A DNA stretch of 64,000 bases from Eurosta solidaginis (Eukaryota; Arthropoda; Insecta; Diptera; Tephritidae): NCBI RefSeq assembly GCF_040869045.1, contig NC_090321.1:30563426-30627425 (forward strand), in the 5' to 3' direction. This document shows, piece after piece, positions 47,126-58,875 of the stretch; within the stretch, counting starts at the first letter, position 1; every line of letters begins with the position of its first letter. Made by a program: the position numbers and the translations under genes. The notes under the pieces are model-generated. The model worked only from the letters and a program-made list of their open reading frames with translations, was not told the DNA's origin and did no database searches.

Positions 47126-47317
47126 ATTACTGGTTATTTTATTTACAATTTGTAGCATCACTTCTGACCACAAACTATAAAACAAATGTAGTGTGTCTTT
47201 TTTGTACTCAGTATACATTTGCCATAGAACAGAACACCGTTAAAAATCTGAGCCTAAATTTGAAACCACTGATTGGTTTAGCAATTTCTAAATTTGTTTG
47301 TAATAAATAGGAGGTTT

Positions 47318-47870
47318 CTATCGTAGGTTGAAATGGCCGGCCAATAAAGACCTCACATAGACAATAAACACCTTTCATAGTCCATGCTGTTTCCAGAGTT
47401 TGTTTGACGACCAAACGGAAGAACCCCTATCAGGTGCCAGGACTTATAGAATAACTCCGTCCTCTTGGAAAATAATAGAAGTTTTCTAGGACCTAGCTTA
47501 CTTGCTGTCTCGATATCTAGCAACTCTGCTGCCCCTAATAGCTGGAGCCATGACTTGGCGAGCGCAGGAGATGAACACAGAACATGCTAAAACTGTTTTT
47601 CCTGCAGCGCTCACTTTCTACATCTGCTGTTTCTAGTGAGGCCTAACTTATGAGCATGTGACGGCAGAAGGCAGTTCCCAGTTAGTATGCCCATCGTGAG
47701 TCTTAAGTATTCTCTCTTCACTTCAAAAAACTACTTTGTGAGTCTAATAACGTAGGCTTTGCACATAATCTTAGAAATCTAAAAAAACGCCAGGGACTAC
47801 TTCCAGCTTGATTACCAATGCACGGTTGTACCGTAGTCGGTTTTGTGAAGCTAGGTCCTAATGGCCTTTT
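47318..47870 (-). mobile_element. LOA-like retrotransposon 3' fragment
   Basis: In reverse it carries the family 3' end (GTGAGGTCTTTATTGGCCGG, with a break) and, further up, the C-terminal zone around CTAGGTCCTAGAAAACTTCT. Coding frames are broken. The 5' limit near 47870 is approximate. Confidence 0.7.
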
Positions 47871-47992
47871 CAGATAGCCGTTCTTCTGTATTTTTTTTTT
47901 TACGAAACCACTTAATCTGCTTCTCTTGATGATGAAATTGTTTGTGTACTTAGATCGACAAGCTTAAGTAACAAAATGTTTATAAAGTGTCC

Positions 47993-48100
47993 CAGTGGCG
48001 TAGTGAGGTTTTCTTGCGCTCATGCCAATATATTCATATGGCGCCACCTGTGAGTAGCGCCCGGGGCAAGATGCTCCGCCGCCCCCCTCCTACGCCACTG
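47993..48100. mobile_element. 108-bp hAT-type MITE with perfect 8-bp target duplication
   Basis: Terminal inverted repeats CAGTGGCGTAG and CTACGCCACTG bound a GC-rich 108-bp element. AAGTGTCC lies at 47985-47992 and again at 48101-48108. Eight-base duplications and CAG-type ends fit the hAT superfamily. Confidence 0.9.
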
Positions 48101-48426
48101 AAGTGTCCTGGGTAACTTAACATTCTAGAACTCCACAAATATCAGCAATTGTCGTACGCTATTTCCACACAAGAACATTTTGAAATGCTTATGTTTATTT
48201 ATGTATAGCGGTAGGAACTATAACATTTTTATTGTAAAAACTTTTTGATGAGCAAAAATAGCTGAGTACTCGTAAATTAGTTTAGAAAATAGGTTAACAG
48301 GCACTAATGACGTTTTCCATTTACTCTCACTCTCAGTCCCATTACATGGCAATATGTAAGTACTAAATATATTAGTAGATCAGTTTTGTTTGCAAAAGTT
48401 TTCATTAGTTTACTACGTCAACAATA

Positions 48427-49117
48427 CATATACAGCAGCGAACAGAAAAATAGCAGAGGAAAATTTCGTCAGTTGAACTCTTTTTTTTTTTAACCTATAC
48501 GAATTTTTTAACTGAACGTATGCAAGCCAAATTCAAAATCGTTTTCGAAAATTCCCGAAAATTTTACGACAATTCCGAACTTTTTATTTGAAGTTTCCTG
48601 ATTGTTTTTGAGTGTCAAGTGTCAATTTTAGTCTAACAATGAATAATTTTTTGGCTTGTCGAAATTCGCATGATTTTTGCAATTTTTTTTTTTTTTTTAC
48701 ATACAAAATGTGAACTTTTCTTATATGGAAGAAAATTCGACACACCTTTCGGAGAACAATAGTCAAAAATAAATACGAATTTTGAGAGAGCTATAATTTG
48801 TATTCTTCTCGACTAAAATTGATTGTGCGGCAAAACTGCTCATACAAATTCCAGAAAAGTTCGAAATTTTCGTAAAACTTTTTCGAACTTGATTCGACTA
48901 AAAAATTGCATACTCAAAAAAAAATAAATCAGAGAGTTCAAAAAAATTCGATGTGTTAGTAAAATTTTCTCGAACTTTTTCGATAACGGATTTGAACTGG
49001 TTTTGCATAGTTTCATTTACAAAATTCAAAAACGCTTTTTCATAAAGTATTAAATATAAAAACGAAAAATTAGCCAGACGAAATTCGAAAAAAGTCTATT
49101 TTGATACTCTCTGCTGT
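48427..49117. mobile_element. Tc1-like non-autonomous element, copy 2
   Basis: The left end TACAGCAGCGAACAGAAAAA faces an imperfect reverse copy at the right end (reads TACAGCAGAGAGTATCAAAA inward from about 49117). TA lies at each edge. The interior is rich in TTCGAAAA words and has no transposase. Related to 14646-15372. Confidence 0.6.
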
Positions 49118-49531
49118 ACATTTACATGCGGTGATGCTCACATCAACGGAATACTTTGAGATTTTCTTGCCCTACTTACAATTTTATGTTTTGATTTGTA
49201 ATCGGTTAAAATATAAAGCTTACCATAATCTATTACAAAAAACTGACAAAAAATCGACAAAAATGTTAAGCTCATCAAACTTATTTTGATCGTTTTAATC
49301 AAATTTTAATTTTACTTAAGGAATGTTCCATATTTTCTTCCATACAACATGATCGAATTCCCTTTATTATTTGCAAGAAGTAGTGCAACAACACCTGCAA
49401 TAAAAAATACTCTAAAAACTTAACTGTAAATAAAATTGGTTTAATAAACTCAAAAATCTAACAAAAATTTAAAATTTCTGTTAAATCTCGATTTTCTCTG
49501 AATTTTTTATAAATTGCCAGGCCGCGAAATT
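49118..49531. other. No gene seen
   Basis: AT-rich unique-looking sequence. Confidence 0.5.
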
Positions 49532-49690
49532 TTAGACCCAGTAATGAGCCAAGACTTGTCCAAAGACCGTTCCCGCTTGGCCGATTACGTGCAACTCCCG
49601 CCTTCTCTTAATCTCGCCCAATCTAGTTGGAACGTATGCGGAGCAAGTTTCGAGGGATGCACTTTCAAAAGGTATACGTACTCTGATAAA
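49532..49690 (-). pseudogene. LOA-like C-terminal fragment
   Basis: The minus frame reads SLETCSAYVPTRLGEIKRRR then ELHVIGQAGT, matching SLEACSVDVPIRLGEIKRWR then EMHMIDQTGK after the RNase H at 3750-3850. About 50 codons remain. Confidence 0.8.
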
Positions 49691-49729
49691 AATAAAACTG
49701 GTAAAATCAACCGAATTAGGGGTCAATTC

Positions 49730-50300
49730 AACCGATATATCTGTAAGTTTGTATCCTTTGCATATCTGTTGATTCGACTTCGCACAAATTGTTGATTCTA
49801 AATTAATCGTTTTAACAGTCAAATTCAGAAAAACTAATAGTTAATCAAATGTAAGCCCCACTCCATTAAAAAAAAATTTTTTATAAATTTTTTTTTTTAA
49901 AAAATTTTTTTTTTTTAAGATTTTGATGTTGCTATTTTCAGGCCTGATCCCAGGATTTTGAGTGTGATAAGCGTAGACCGCTACCATCACACTACGCTGG
50001 CCGTCAAGCTCTGGTGGGGTAACAAACAATTCTTAATGTCACCCTAAAAATACCAATGGAAATTGTTAAATATAACAATTGCTGTACATATTACAAAAAC
50101 CTCACTTTTAACAGAAAAAGCTGTTAGATTGATTAAGAATCTATCGTTTTTACATATTATTGTTAACATGAGATCAATAGTTTTTCTTCTGTTGAAATGA
50201 TCATGCAAGTTTGTAAACTTAAAAAAAACTCTGTTGAAATAACCATATTGCGATCAATTTAACTGAATAAGCAATTAGTTATATTACAACAAACCAGATT
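49730..50300 (+). repeat. Dispersed repeat H, copy 1
   Basis: GTCACCCTAAAAATACCAAT at 50038 and AGTTTTTCTTCTGTTGAAAT near 50178 have reverse counterparts in 60930-61380. A SINE head fragment (49925-50020) lies inside. Confidence 0.65.
49925..50020 (-). mobile_element. SINE head fragment
   Basis: In reverse: GTGTGATGGTAGCGGTCTAC then CCTGGGATCAGGCCTG, the tRNA-like head alone. The body is absent. Confidence 0.65.
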
Positions 50301-50800
50301 TGTTGATCTGACTAGCTTCATTTCTTTGATGCAATTAATACTTAGGTACTGAATGCAACCGAAAGACTTGATTTTCGTATCTTTATGTAAGAATATTTCG
50401 ATGTGGAATTTTTTCAAATTTTATCGGCCTTTGTTATTGTATCCGACAGCTAAATCTTAAAGATTACTTGAGATAAAGACTCTTAATAACGAAGAACTTT
50501 TTAAGATGAAATGCACGGGGAATATTGTGTAAACATAGAAAAGTGTGCTATTTACGTGCGCGCCACTGTATCTACACATACATACATATCCATTATTAAA
50601 TAAATACAAAGTGATAGATTTGCTGTCAGCCACTTACACATTCTGCTCATCGTTGATGAATATCATCATCAGTGCAGACGAAGCGCAACAAATAAACAAA
50701 TACACATACAAACATACAATTTGTATGTGACTTTGGCCATGGAAACATTTGTTTATCACGGTTTGACTTTTGACCTAGTTTGCTTGAAATAACTAATATC
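50301..50800. other. No gene seen
   Basis: AT-rich, no open frame of note. Confidence 0.5.
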
Positions 50801-51359
50801 TAGGGTAGATGTACCAGTAACCGGACACCCACCAGTAGCCGGACATTTTTCCTTTAATCGTTTGAAATAAGCAAACCGTTGACTTATTTTAAAATTCGAA
50901 AAATTCATTGAAAGAAGCGACTCATTTATAACGGTTTCGCAATTTGCCTTTTGCTTTATTTTCAAAAGAAGCTTTGTTGTTTCACTTTTAGTTTACGTGT
51001 ATGAAGTGAAGTCTTAAGACGTGCTACTTTTAAATTTTTTTGCTAGTTTTACTTCAATTCTATCAGGTAAGTTTTTACTAATAATTTCGTGACAAAAGTG
51101 TTTCAAATGACTGTTATTCTATAAAAAATTGATAAAAATACGTGATAACAGTTTAAAATTAGTGTAAATATGTATATATTTTTGTAAATACACTTGTCCG
51201 GATACTGGAATAAAAATAATAGTGCTTTCCAGAATCCTGACAAAGTGTCCGGTTACTAGAAATAGTTAACAACCGCAAAATTCTAGTATCCGAACATGCT
51301 GTTTCTTTAGCGCTAATTATATTTGTTTATATTAAAATTAATTATAGTATGTGTAATAA

Positions 51360-51861
51360 TCCCAATTGAACTGGGCGAGATTAAGTGAAGGCGAGAGGTG
51401 CACATGATCCACCAAGCAGGAAAGGCGTGAGTTCAAGCGCGGGGCTGTAAAATGTCGAAGATTATGTGTAGGTCTTACAACCTTAGACTAATAAAGTTTA
51501 TACTATCATTAAAAAGAGAGGACTGTAAACTTATGACGGGTATTCTGACTAGACGCTGCCTTCTGGCGTCACATGCCTTTAAATTAATCTTGGTCAGTGA
51601 TAGCAGATGTAGGAAGTGCGGGTTGGAGGAGGAAACGATCGAGCACGTTCTGTGCTTTTGCCCTGCGCTTGCCAGGCTAAGACTCCAGCTATTAGGGGCG
51701 ATATAGTATCAGCCAAGAGATCGGAGTTATTTTATAACATAGGTCCTGGTTTTTGATAGGGTTTTTCAGTTTGGTCATTAAAACAAACTTCTGGTAACAC
51801 TACGGACTCATTCAGTCTATGTGAGGTCCTCATGGACCGGCCAGTTCAACCTAACCTAACC
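51360..51861 (+). pseudogene. LOA-like C-terminal and 3' end, inserted in the TA transposon
   Basis: Begins in the LGEIK motif after RNase H and reads SYNLRLIKFILSLKREDCKL, then CRKCGLEEETIEHVLCFCP (a CxxC...HxxxCxC metal-binding-like motif), before the non-coding tail ending TTCAACCTAACCTAACC. Flanking TATGTGTAATAA (51348) and TATGTGTGATAA (51862) are an imperfect 12-bp target duplication. The start is truncated. Confidence 0.82.
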
Positions 51862-51874
51862 TATGTGTGATAAA

Positions 51875-52100
51875 CCCTAATCCGGGTGTTATACGGACCG
51901 TGCCTATTGGACGATTTGCAGCCAGGGGATATATTCGGCTGTATTTGAACGGAGCATTCCCGATACAGGGCCGCCTCGGGAAGTAATGATGGCCTTACGA
52001 CAGCAAGGGCGCTGTTGCGGCGGATGTTTTTTATCCCCATTTTTAATATTAGACCGCTGAGACCGCCTCATGGGCAGGTGGTCGAACGACCAAGATGAAC
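51875..52100 (+). other. GC-richer segment of unknown origin
   Basis: Directly follows the LOA-like 3' end and is far richer in G and C than the rest of the TA transposon. One frame reads PREVMMALRQQGRCCGGCFL. It could be native transposon sequence, or the 5' region of another retrotransposon copy. Confidence 0.35.
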
Positions 52101-52649
52101 TAAAAAAATTTAAGATGAAATTGATGAAACAATTATATTATAATTTTTTGTTTATTGGAGTTTTGTGTTTTTCTTTTTTATCTAAGTATATTTTAACTGA
52201 AAATGAAAGAATGTTTTCATTTGTTTTTCTGAATGTTTAAATAATAAGTACCTATGCAAGTCAATGAAATTATTGAAGAATGTGCAAAAGTTTATTTTTT
52301 GTTGTTGTATTTATTTGCTTTAAATATTAAATAAAAATAAAAACAACGTTATAAAATGTTGAAAAACAATTATTTGTATTTTAGATCATAAGTGTCCGGT
52401 AACTGGAATTTTACTGTCCGGTTTCTGAAAATACTGTCCGTTTACTGGCAAATTCTGACTTGTATCAAGACAATAATTTTTACAAAAAAATAGAGTTTTA
52501 TATCAAAGTGACTGATTTTATTAGATTTAGAATTAAGCTATAGTCATTTCAAAATTCAAAGTTTTTTAATATCACTTACAAAATGTAACCAAGAAGAGTT
52601 CAAAAACAAAAAAGAAGTTAAGTGACCGGTTACTGGTACATCTACCCTA

Positions 52650-53341
52650 CATATGTACAATTGTAACTCTTCATATATGAAGTGGTTTTTGTTGAAAAAA
52701 ATGAAATAAATTAATTTAAGAAGATTTCGTTCTGTAAATTTGTGGTTTTGTGGCATTTGTTGCACATTTTGTCTTTGTTAAAAATAAGCAAATAAATTGT
52801 AAGCGGTTTTATGCAGGAATGTCAATTTTAATCGAAATTAGAATGCAAACGAAATTCTTTAAATTCTTGTTTGTTACAAAACATCAAAGCGATATAGAAA
52901 GCCTTGAAAAAATTTTTAACACAAAGAAGACAAGGCAATGTAGCCAAAGAAAAGAAAAAGAGTATACACAGGCCTTTGAAATATGTAAGAATGAAAGAAC
53001 TTCATGTATTCGCAAAACTTAAGGACTTAAGTCAATAAGAAAAGAGACACAAACGAATTGATTTGTTAAGACTAGAGATGCAATATCGAAGGCAAAAATA
53101 CTTGACACTTTAAATCAGTTTTTGCATTTGCTACTCCAGAGCAGCAATTCTACTGCTCCGGCTCTGAACAAGAACAAAGCCGTTGCAAAAAAAAGTGGTA
53201 GCATTTCTTATGCTCTGCAACGAGCTACGTCGTGCTTTAGAGCGGAGCATATAGCAAAATAATGACAATAATAGCAATGCCCAACAAGCAGAGAGCATTA
53301 AATTTGTTTGGTTGCTCCCGCTCCGCTGCAAATAGTTTTGC
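52650..53341. other. No gene recognised
   Basis: A 90-codon Lys-rich plus frame (52750-53022) has no domain. Nothing else seen. Confidence 0.45.
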
Positions 53342-55445
53342 ATTTGTATTGGTGTAAAAAATGGCCGAAATCCGACTATGACCACGCCCACTTTTTCGAT
53401 ATCGAAAATTCCGAAAAATGAAAAAAATACCATAATTATATACCAAATGCGAAAAAAGGAATGAAACATGGTAATTGTATTGCTCTATTGACGCAAAATA
53501 TAACTTTAGAAAAAAACTTGGTAAAATGGGTGTGACACCTACCATATTAAGTAGAAGAAAATGAAAAAGTTTTGCATGGCGAAATCAAAAGCCCTTGGAA
53601 TCTTGGAAGGAATACTGTACGCGGTACCCGACAGATGATGTTCTGGATCACCCTGGTCCACATTTTGGTAGATATCTCGAAAACGCCTTCACATATACAA
53701 CTAAGGGCCACTCCCTTTTAAAACCCTCATTAATACCTTTAATTTGATACCCATATCGTACAAACACATTCTAGAATCACCCCTGGTCCACGTTTATGGC
53801 GATATCTCGAAAAGGCGTACACATATAGAACTAAGGCGCACTCATTTTTAAAATACTCATTAACACCTTTCATTTGATACCCATATCGTACAAACAAATT
53901 CTAGAGTCACCCCTGGTCCACCTTCATATCGATATCTCGAAAAGGCGTCCACCTATAGCACTAAGGCCCACTCCCTTTTAAAATACTCATTAACACCTTT
54001 CATTTGATACCCATATCGTATAAACAAATTCTAGAGTCACCCCTGGTCCACCTTTATGTCGATATCTCGAAAAGGCGTCCACCTATAGAACTAAGGCCCC
54101 TTCCCTTTCAAAATACTCATTAACACCTTTCATTTGATACCCATATCGTACAAACAAATTCTAGAGTCACCCCTGGTCCACCTTCATGTCGATATCTCGA
54201 AAAGGCGTGCACCTATAGAACTTAGGCCCACTCCCTTTTAAAATACTCATTAATACCTTTCATTTGATACCCATATCGTACAAACAATTTCTAGAGTCAC
54301 CCCTGGTCCACCTTTATGGCGATATCTCGAAAAGGCGTCCACCTATAGAACTAAGGCCCACACCCTTTTAAAATACTCATTAACACCTTTCATTTGATAC
54401 CCATATCGTACACAAAAATTCTAGAGTCACCCCTGGTCCACGTTTATGGCGATATCCCGAAAAGGCGTCCACCCATAAAACAAAGGCCCACTCCCTTTTA
54501 AAACACTTATTACACTTTTCGTTTGACACCCATATTGTACAAACGCATTCTAGAGTCAACCCAGGTCCACTTTTATGGCGATATCTCGAAAAGGCGTCCA
54601 CATATAGAACTAAGGCCCACGCCCTCTTAAAATACTCATTAACACCTTTCATTTGATACCCATATCGTACAAACAAATTCTAGAGTCACCCCTAGTCTAC
54701 CTTTATGGAGATATCTCGAAAAGGCGTACACCTATAGAACTAAGACCCACGCCCTTTTAAAATACTCATTAACACCTTTCATTTGATACCCATATAGTAC
54801 AAACAAATTCTAGAGTCACCCCTGGTCCACGTTTATGGCGATATCTCGAAAAGGCGTCCACATATAGAACTAAGGCCCACGCCCTCTTAAAATACTCATT
54901 AACACCTTTCATTTGATACTCATATCATACAAACAAATTCTAGAGTCACCCCTGGTCCATCTTTATGGCGATATCTCGAAAAGGCGTACATCTATAGAAC
55001 TTAGGCCCACGCTCTTTTAAAATACTCATTAATACCTTTTATTTGATACCCATATCGTACAAAATAAATTCTAGAGTCACCCCTGGTCCACCTTTATGGC
55101 GATATCTCGAAAAGACGCCCACCTATAGAACTTAGGCCCACTCCCTTTTAAAATTATCATTAACGCATTTCATTTGATACCCATATCGTACAAACAAATT
55201 CTCGAGTCAGGCCTGGTCCACCTTTATGGCGATATCCCTAAATGGCGTCCATCTATAGATCTATGGCCCACTTCCTCTTAAAATACTCTTTAATACCTTC
55301 CATTTGATACACATGTCATACAAACACATTCCAGGGTTACCCTAGGTTCCTTTTACAACATGGTGATTTCCCTTACTTTGTCTCCACAGCTCTCAACTGA
55401 GTATGTAATGTTCGGTTACACCCGAACTTAGCCTTCCTTACTTGT
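53342..55445 (-). mobile_element. HLE-A element with satellite array, copy 5 (tail missing)
   Basis: The head in reverse ends at 55445 (CTCAACTGAGTATGTAATG, hairpin, TTCCTTACTTGT). The array occupies 53640-55350. The body breaks at about 53342, so the tail hairpin, microsatellite and matching inverted repeat are absent. Confidence 0.92.
53640..55350 (-). repeat. ~130-bp satellite array, regular copy
   Basis: CATTTGATAC recurs at 53871, 54001, 54131, 54261 and 54391, an exact 130-bp step. About 12-13 monomers. The most regular of the five arrays. Confidence 0.95.
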
Positions 55446-55496
55446 TTTGAACTTGTTTCGTTCGTTTTAGAACGATTTTTTCCCTGAGTGTATGTA

Positions 55497-55615
55497 ACGC
55501 TTCGGCCCCACAGATCAGAACGAAAAACTACACTGATGAAGACGCAACACCGAAACCGATTTGTCTTCAAACCAAATTTGACAAGGGATGACGGAAAATC
55601 GTTGCAATAACCATT
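55497..55615 (+). repeat. Small dispersed repeat S, copy 3
   Basis: CACTGATGAAGACGCAACAC and CCAAATTTGACAAGGGATGA then CGGAAAATCGTT, matching the copies at 24683 and 41945. Confidence 0.85.
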
Positions 55616-56647
55616 AGGTCTAATTATATGCAACGTAAAGTTGATGGTATCCGTATCGAAGTGATTAACTACGACACGAATTTCGTATAAAAATTATTCA
55701 TTAATATGAAGCCGCATCGCATGCAATTTATTTCAAAGGATCGCTGTCTACGACTAAAATGGAGAATTAGAGTTTTGAGATCCTCTCTCATCTGAGAATG
55801 CAAAATTAGCTCAGAACTTGGTGAAATTTTATGTTATCAGCGGAACTCCGCGTATCCTGGTAGGTGAACCTTTTTTGTGCGTCTGCTGTAACGCGGTGTG
55901 TTCTAATAGGCACTGGAGATTGCCAGAGTGTCCGTTGTTTCAAATTCACTTGCTCCTCACATAGTATAATTTGCCACAAATGGAACTCTCCACCCACCTA
56001 AGATATGATGTCAAAATATTTTACAAACGGTGCTTTGATAACTTTTAGTCTAAACCTTTTTTAAGGTCTTGGAAAGGCTCCTAAACCGGGAAATCGTCCA
56101 CATGGACTCGAACAATTAATCACTGTATGTAGCTGGATCGAAGAAAATTTAGAAATTTTGGCAGATCAAAGGCGCACAATACTAATGGGCTTTTGAAATA
56201 CAGTACGTAGGTACTCGAAGCAAGTATATGTTGCTTAAACTCGCTGTTCACTCCATCACTTTCAAGACGCAAGAGGCAGATGGGATCTAAATATGACTGA
56301 ATGATGGTGCATGTTAATAATTTCATTAATGATCTTCTCTGCAAGCCTCTGCACCTTTAATCTCGATTTTAAAGTGATTATTTTTGTATTTATTAGCGGG
56401 TCCTTTCTAGCGCTAAACCTGGAGATAGAGGTATGGAAGATAATTTTTCAATAATACAGAAAACCACTTGTTCCTGTCAACCTGAGTGAGCATTCCAGCC
56501 GAGTCTGCTGTTGTAGAACCACAGAGGCATCCTCTCTTTTCAGTTTGACAGCGGTCTTAGATAGTTTGAGAGATTCATCTTGAAAGTAGATTGCTAATGT
56601 TACAAAAAATGCAGCAGCGAAGGCGAAAGAGTCAGCTCAGTTAAATA
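55616..56647. other. No gene recognised
   Basis: Mixed composition, with frames of up to 74 codons and no domain. Confidence 0.45.
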
Positions 56648-57000
56648 TATTGTAACGAATTTACTTGCAAATCCTCTTATTTGCAACCCTCCGCTAAGTT
56701 CGAATCAATAAACTGTTGAATAAATAACTCCAATATTTAATAATACAAAATGGCCTTTATTAAAGTACTTTACAATAACACTCAAACTTTGCAAAGAATA
56801 GGTTAATAACCAAACTGATTGATAGTCCAAACGAAACTGAAACTATTACCCGACAGATAGCGTGCTTAACTGAAACTGCCCATAGCGCCTCTACCGCTGA
56901 TGCTTTTGTACTCTGTGATTTCCTCGTTGCATCTTAGTTAGTTATAAATTTCTCAGCTATAACTACAGATGTATAATTTTTATGGCTTCTCTCATACCCC
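56648..57000 (+). repeat. LTR-like dispersed repeat, copy 2
   Basis: AATATATTGTAACGAATTTA, GTTCGAATCAATAAACTG and GGCCTTTATTAAAGTAC match the layout of 30008-30530. Its right part is cut by the SINE at 57001. Confidence 0.4.
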
Positions 57001-57215
57001 TACTCCGAACGGCAAGGCAGATGAGTTTTCACTGAGAAGCTTTTCATGACTGAAATACACTCGGAATGCTTGCCGAATCACTGTCGAGGGGCGACCCTGC
57101 TTAGAAAAACCTTGTTTCTAAAATTTTTATGTTGCTTTGCCCAGGGCGTGAACCTAGGATCCTCGGTGTGGTAGGCGGAGTACGCTACAACCACACCATG
57201 GCGGCCGTCGGATGA
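57001..57215 (-). mobile_element. tRNA-derived SINE, copy 4
   Basis: In reverse: GGCCGCCATGGTGTGGTTGT, GTAGCGTACTCCGCCTACCA, CCTAGGTTCACGCCCTGGG, then the body down to GCCGTTCGGAGTAGG. Gives the most complete 5' head (GGCCGCCATGGTGTGG) in the window. The 3' part of the body is missing. Confidence 0.8.
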
Positions 57216-58875
57216 GTTAAGAAACAAAAACAGAGTTTACCAAAATATCAGTACAAATGAACTGAAAGCATCTTGGGTTACGAAATACTCATAATGTCTA
57301 CCCTTGGACAACCTTTTTGACTCCCCCCGTCTCCCCCCATGCGTTTATACATATATTTATTTATTAGTACGAAAATATATTATTTTAATAAACTTTACTC
57401 CAAAATTATGTTCCTGCTGCCAGTGTGTTTGAAGTTGAACTCGCCACCTGCATGATCTCCCGTGCTTTGTATTTATGTATGTGTGCGGCAATTGTATGTG
57501 TGTGTGCTTGTATAGTCAATCTATGAACATATGCCACGAAATTAATTACATTTAATATATGTATTTCACTTTGTGCTCTACTCATTTCATTTCTCAACAA
57601 ATTATAAACGAAAACAATTGCTATATTAATGCAACAACGAAAACAAAAGCAACAATGTTTAGAGCGACAGCAGGTAAAACTACTTTAGGGTGGCAGCATT
57701 TGTTAGAGTTAAAAGCCACAAAACAATGTTGATGTGGGAAGGTCTGAGGTTGTATTTTGAATATAGGAACCATATATGGTTCACACACACAGATGAACAT
57801 TAGATTCATTAACTTAATTGTATTTATCATTTGTAATGCTCTCACTGACATAACAAACTTTGGTTACTGCACAAACAACGCTAGAAAAAACCAACCCCTC
57901 CACCTGCCACGCGACGCTAACAAAACACTTTTCAGGGAAAGCAAAACAAACGACGTTTATGAACAAACAACATTTAGAAATTAACAATCATGAGGTGGCG
58001 GTGAAAGGGGTGGACCACTAACAGCATCAACAGCCATCAACAATCACAGCAGGTTGCACGCAATTATTATTTTGACGCGCTTCCGGTTTTCTAATTTTAA
58101 CCCCAAAATGCAGCAAAAAGTTAACAATAAACAACAAAAGCAACAAAGCTCTCTGCGCTGCTGAACGGTGGAGCAAGAAGAACAAAAGTCAACATGCAGG
58201 TGAGCGACAACAATTATGTAAAATATAAAGTGTTGGGGAAATTTTGTGAAGCGAATCGCGTTAGTAAGTTGGGTAGCCATGCTCATAGACACGCTGCGTA
58301 GGAAAGGACAACAATGATGCTAAAACTTCATTTAAATAAATTAGAAAATATGACAAAGTGCTAAAAGCTGTTGGTGTTGATGTGGCGCATTTGTTTGTTG
58401 GCGCTCAGAGCAAGTTTGTGGTAGTTTTCTTGTTTTTGTTCTTTGTTTGTTTTTCATCCACCTGCTGTTACTGTTTTGTTTTTCTGTGATTTCTTTTTCT
58501 TTGCTCATGAATTGTTTTTTTTTTGCGGTTTTGTCTCAAAGTTTGTTATTGTCGAGATCTTTGCTTTTTTCCTGTTTATTTTTTCTTACGCTTTTTGTTT
58601 GTATTTTTTATTTGCGTTCGCTTTATCATTATAAAATTTTTTCCTCGTTTTTTTTTTATTATTTTCTATTGCTTTTGTGTTTGCCCTAATTGTCGCCACT
58701 TGTCCGCTGTCACTAGCACCTTTGTAGGCGTGAGTAAAAAATTTTAATTATTTTTGCTGCCGCAGTCGCATAGCGGAATTTTGTGAAAAAGGGGGGAGGA
58801 GAAGGGCGTTGGGACCACGCATTTTGTTATTCTAGTACCATTAAATTAAATTTATTTTTTGTCACCCGGTCTGAG
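57216..58875. other. No gene recognised; T-rich zone at 58430-58690
   Basis: Overlapping Phe-rich frames at 58443-58747 arise from a T-rich tract and are not credible genes. The rest holds only short frames. Confidence 0.5.

Larger units (their letters stand above)
50803..52647. mobile_element. TA-flanked DNA transposon with 22-bp terminal inverted repeats
   Basis: The left end GGGTAGATGTACCAGTAACC(GG) at 50803-50824 is mirrored perfectly at 52626-52647. TA lies at 50801-50802 and 52648-52649. The core of the end recurs inside at 50831, 51196, 51247, 52394, 52416 and 52436 as (A)CCAGTAGCCGGAC or GTCCGG(T/A)TACTGG variants, probably transposase-binding repeats. There is no transposase frame. 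A LOA-like fragment is inserted at 51360. TA duplication fits the Tc1/mariner/pogo group; the family is unknown to me. Confidence 0.85.

Noticed and set aside
51850..51866. AACCTAACCTAACCT looking like insect telomere repeat (TTAGG)n
   Set aside because: It is the short variable 3' end of the LOA-like retrotransposon, seen in several copies with only one to three units; flies also lack TTAGG telomeres.
53640..55350. Regular arrays that could be mistaken for CRISPR
   Set aside because: The whole 130-bp unit is repeated with no unique spacers, the arrays are embedded in mobile elements, and the genome is eukaryotic.
56648..57000. Complete LTR retrotransposon
   Set aside because: No second LTR, primer-binding site, polypurine tract or gag/pol-like frame is visible nearby. 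At most a solo LTR remnant.
58443..58747. Three overlapping Phe-rich frames
   Set aside because: All derive from one T-rich low-complexity tract in three frames.
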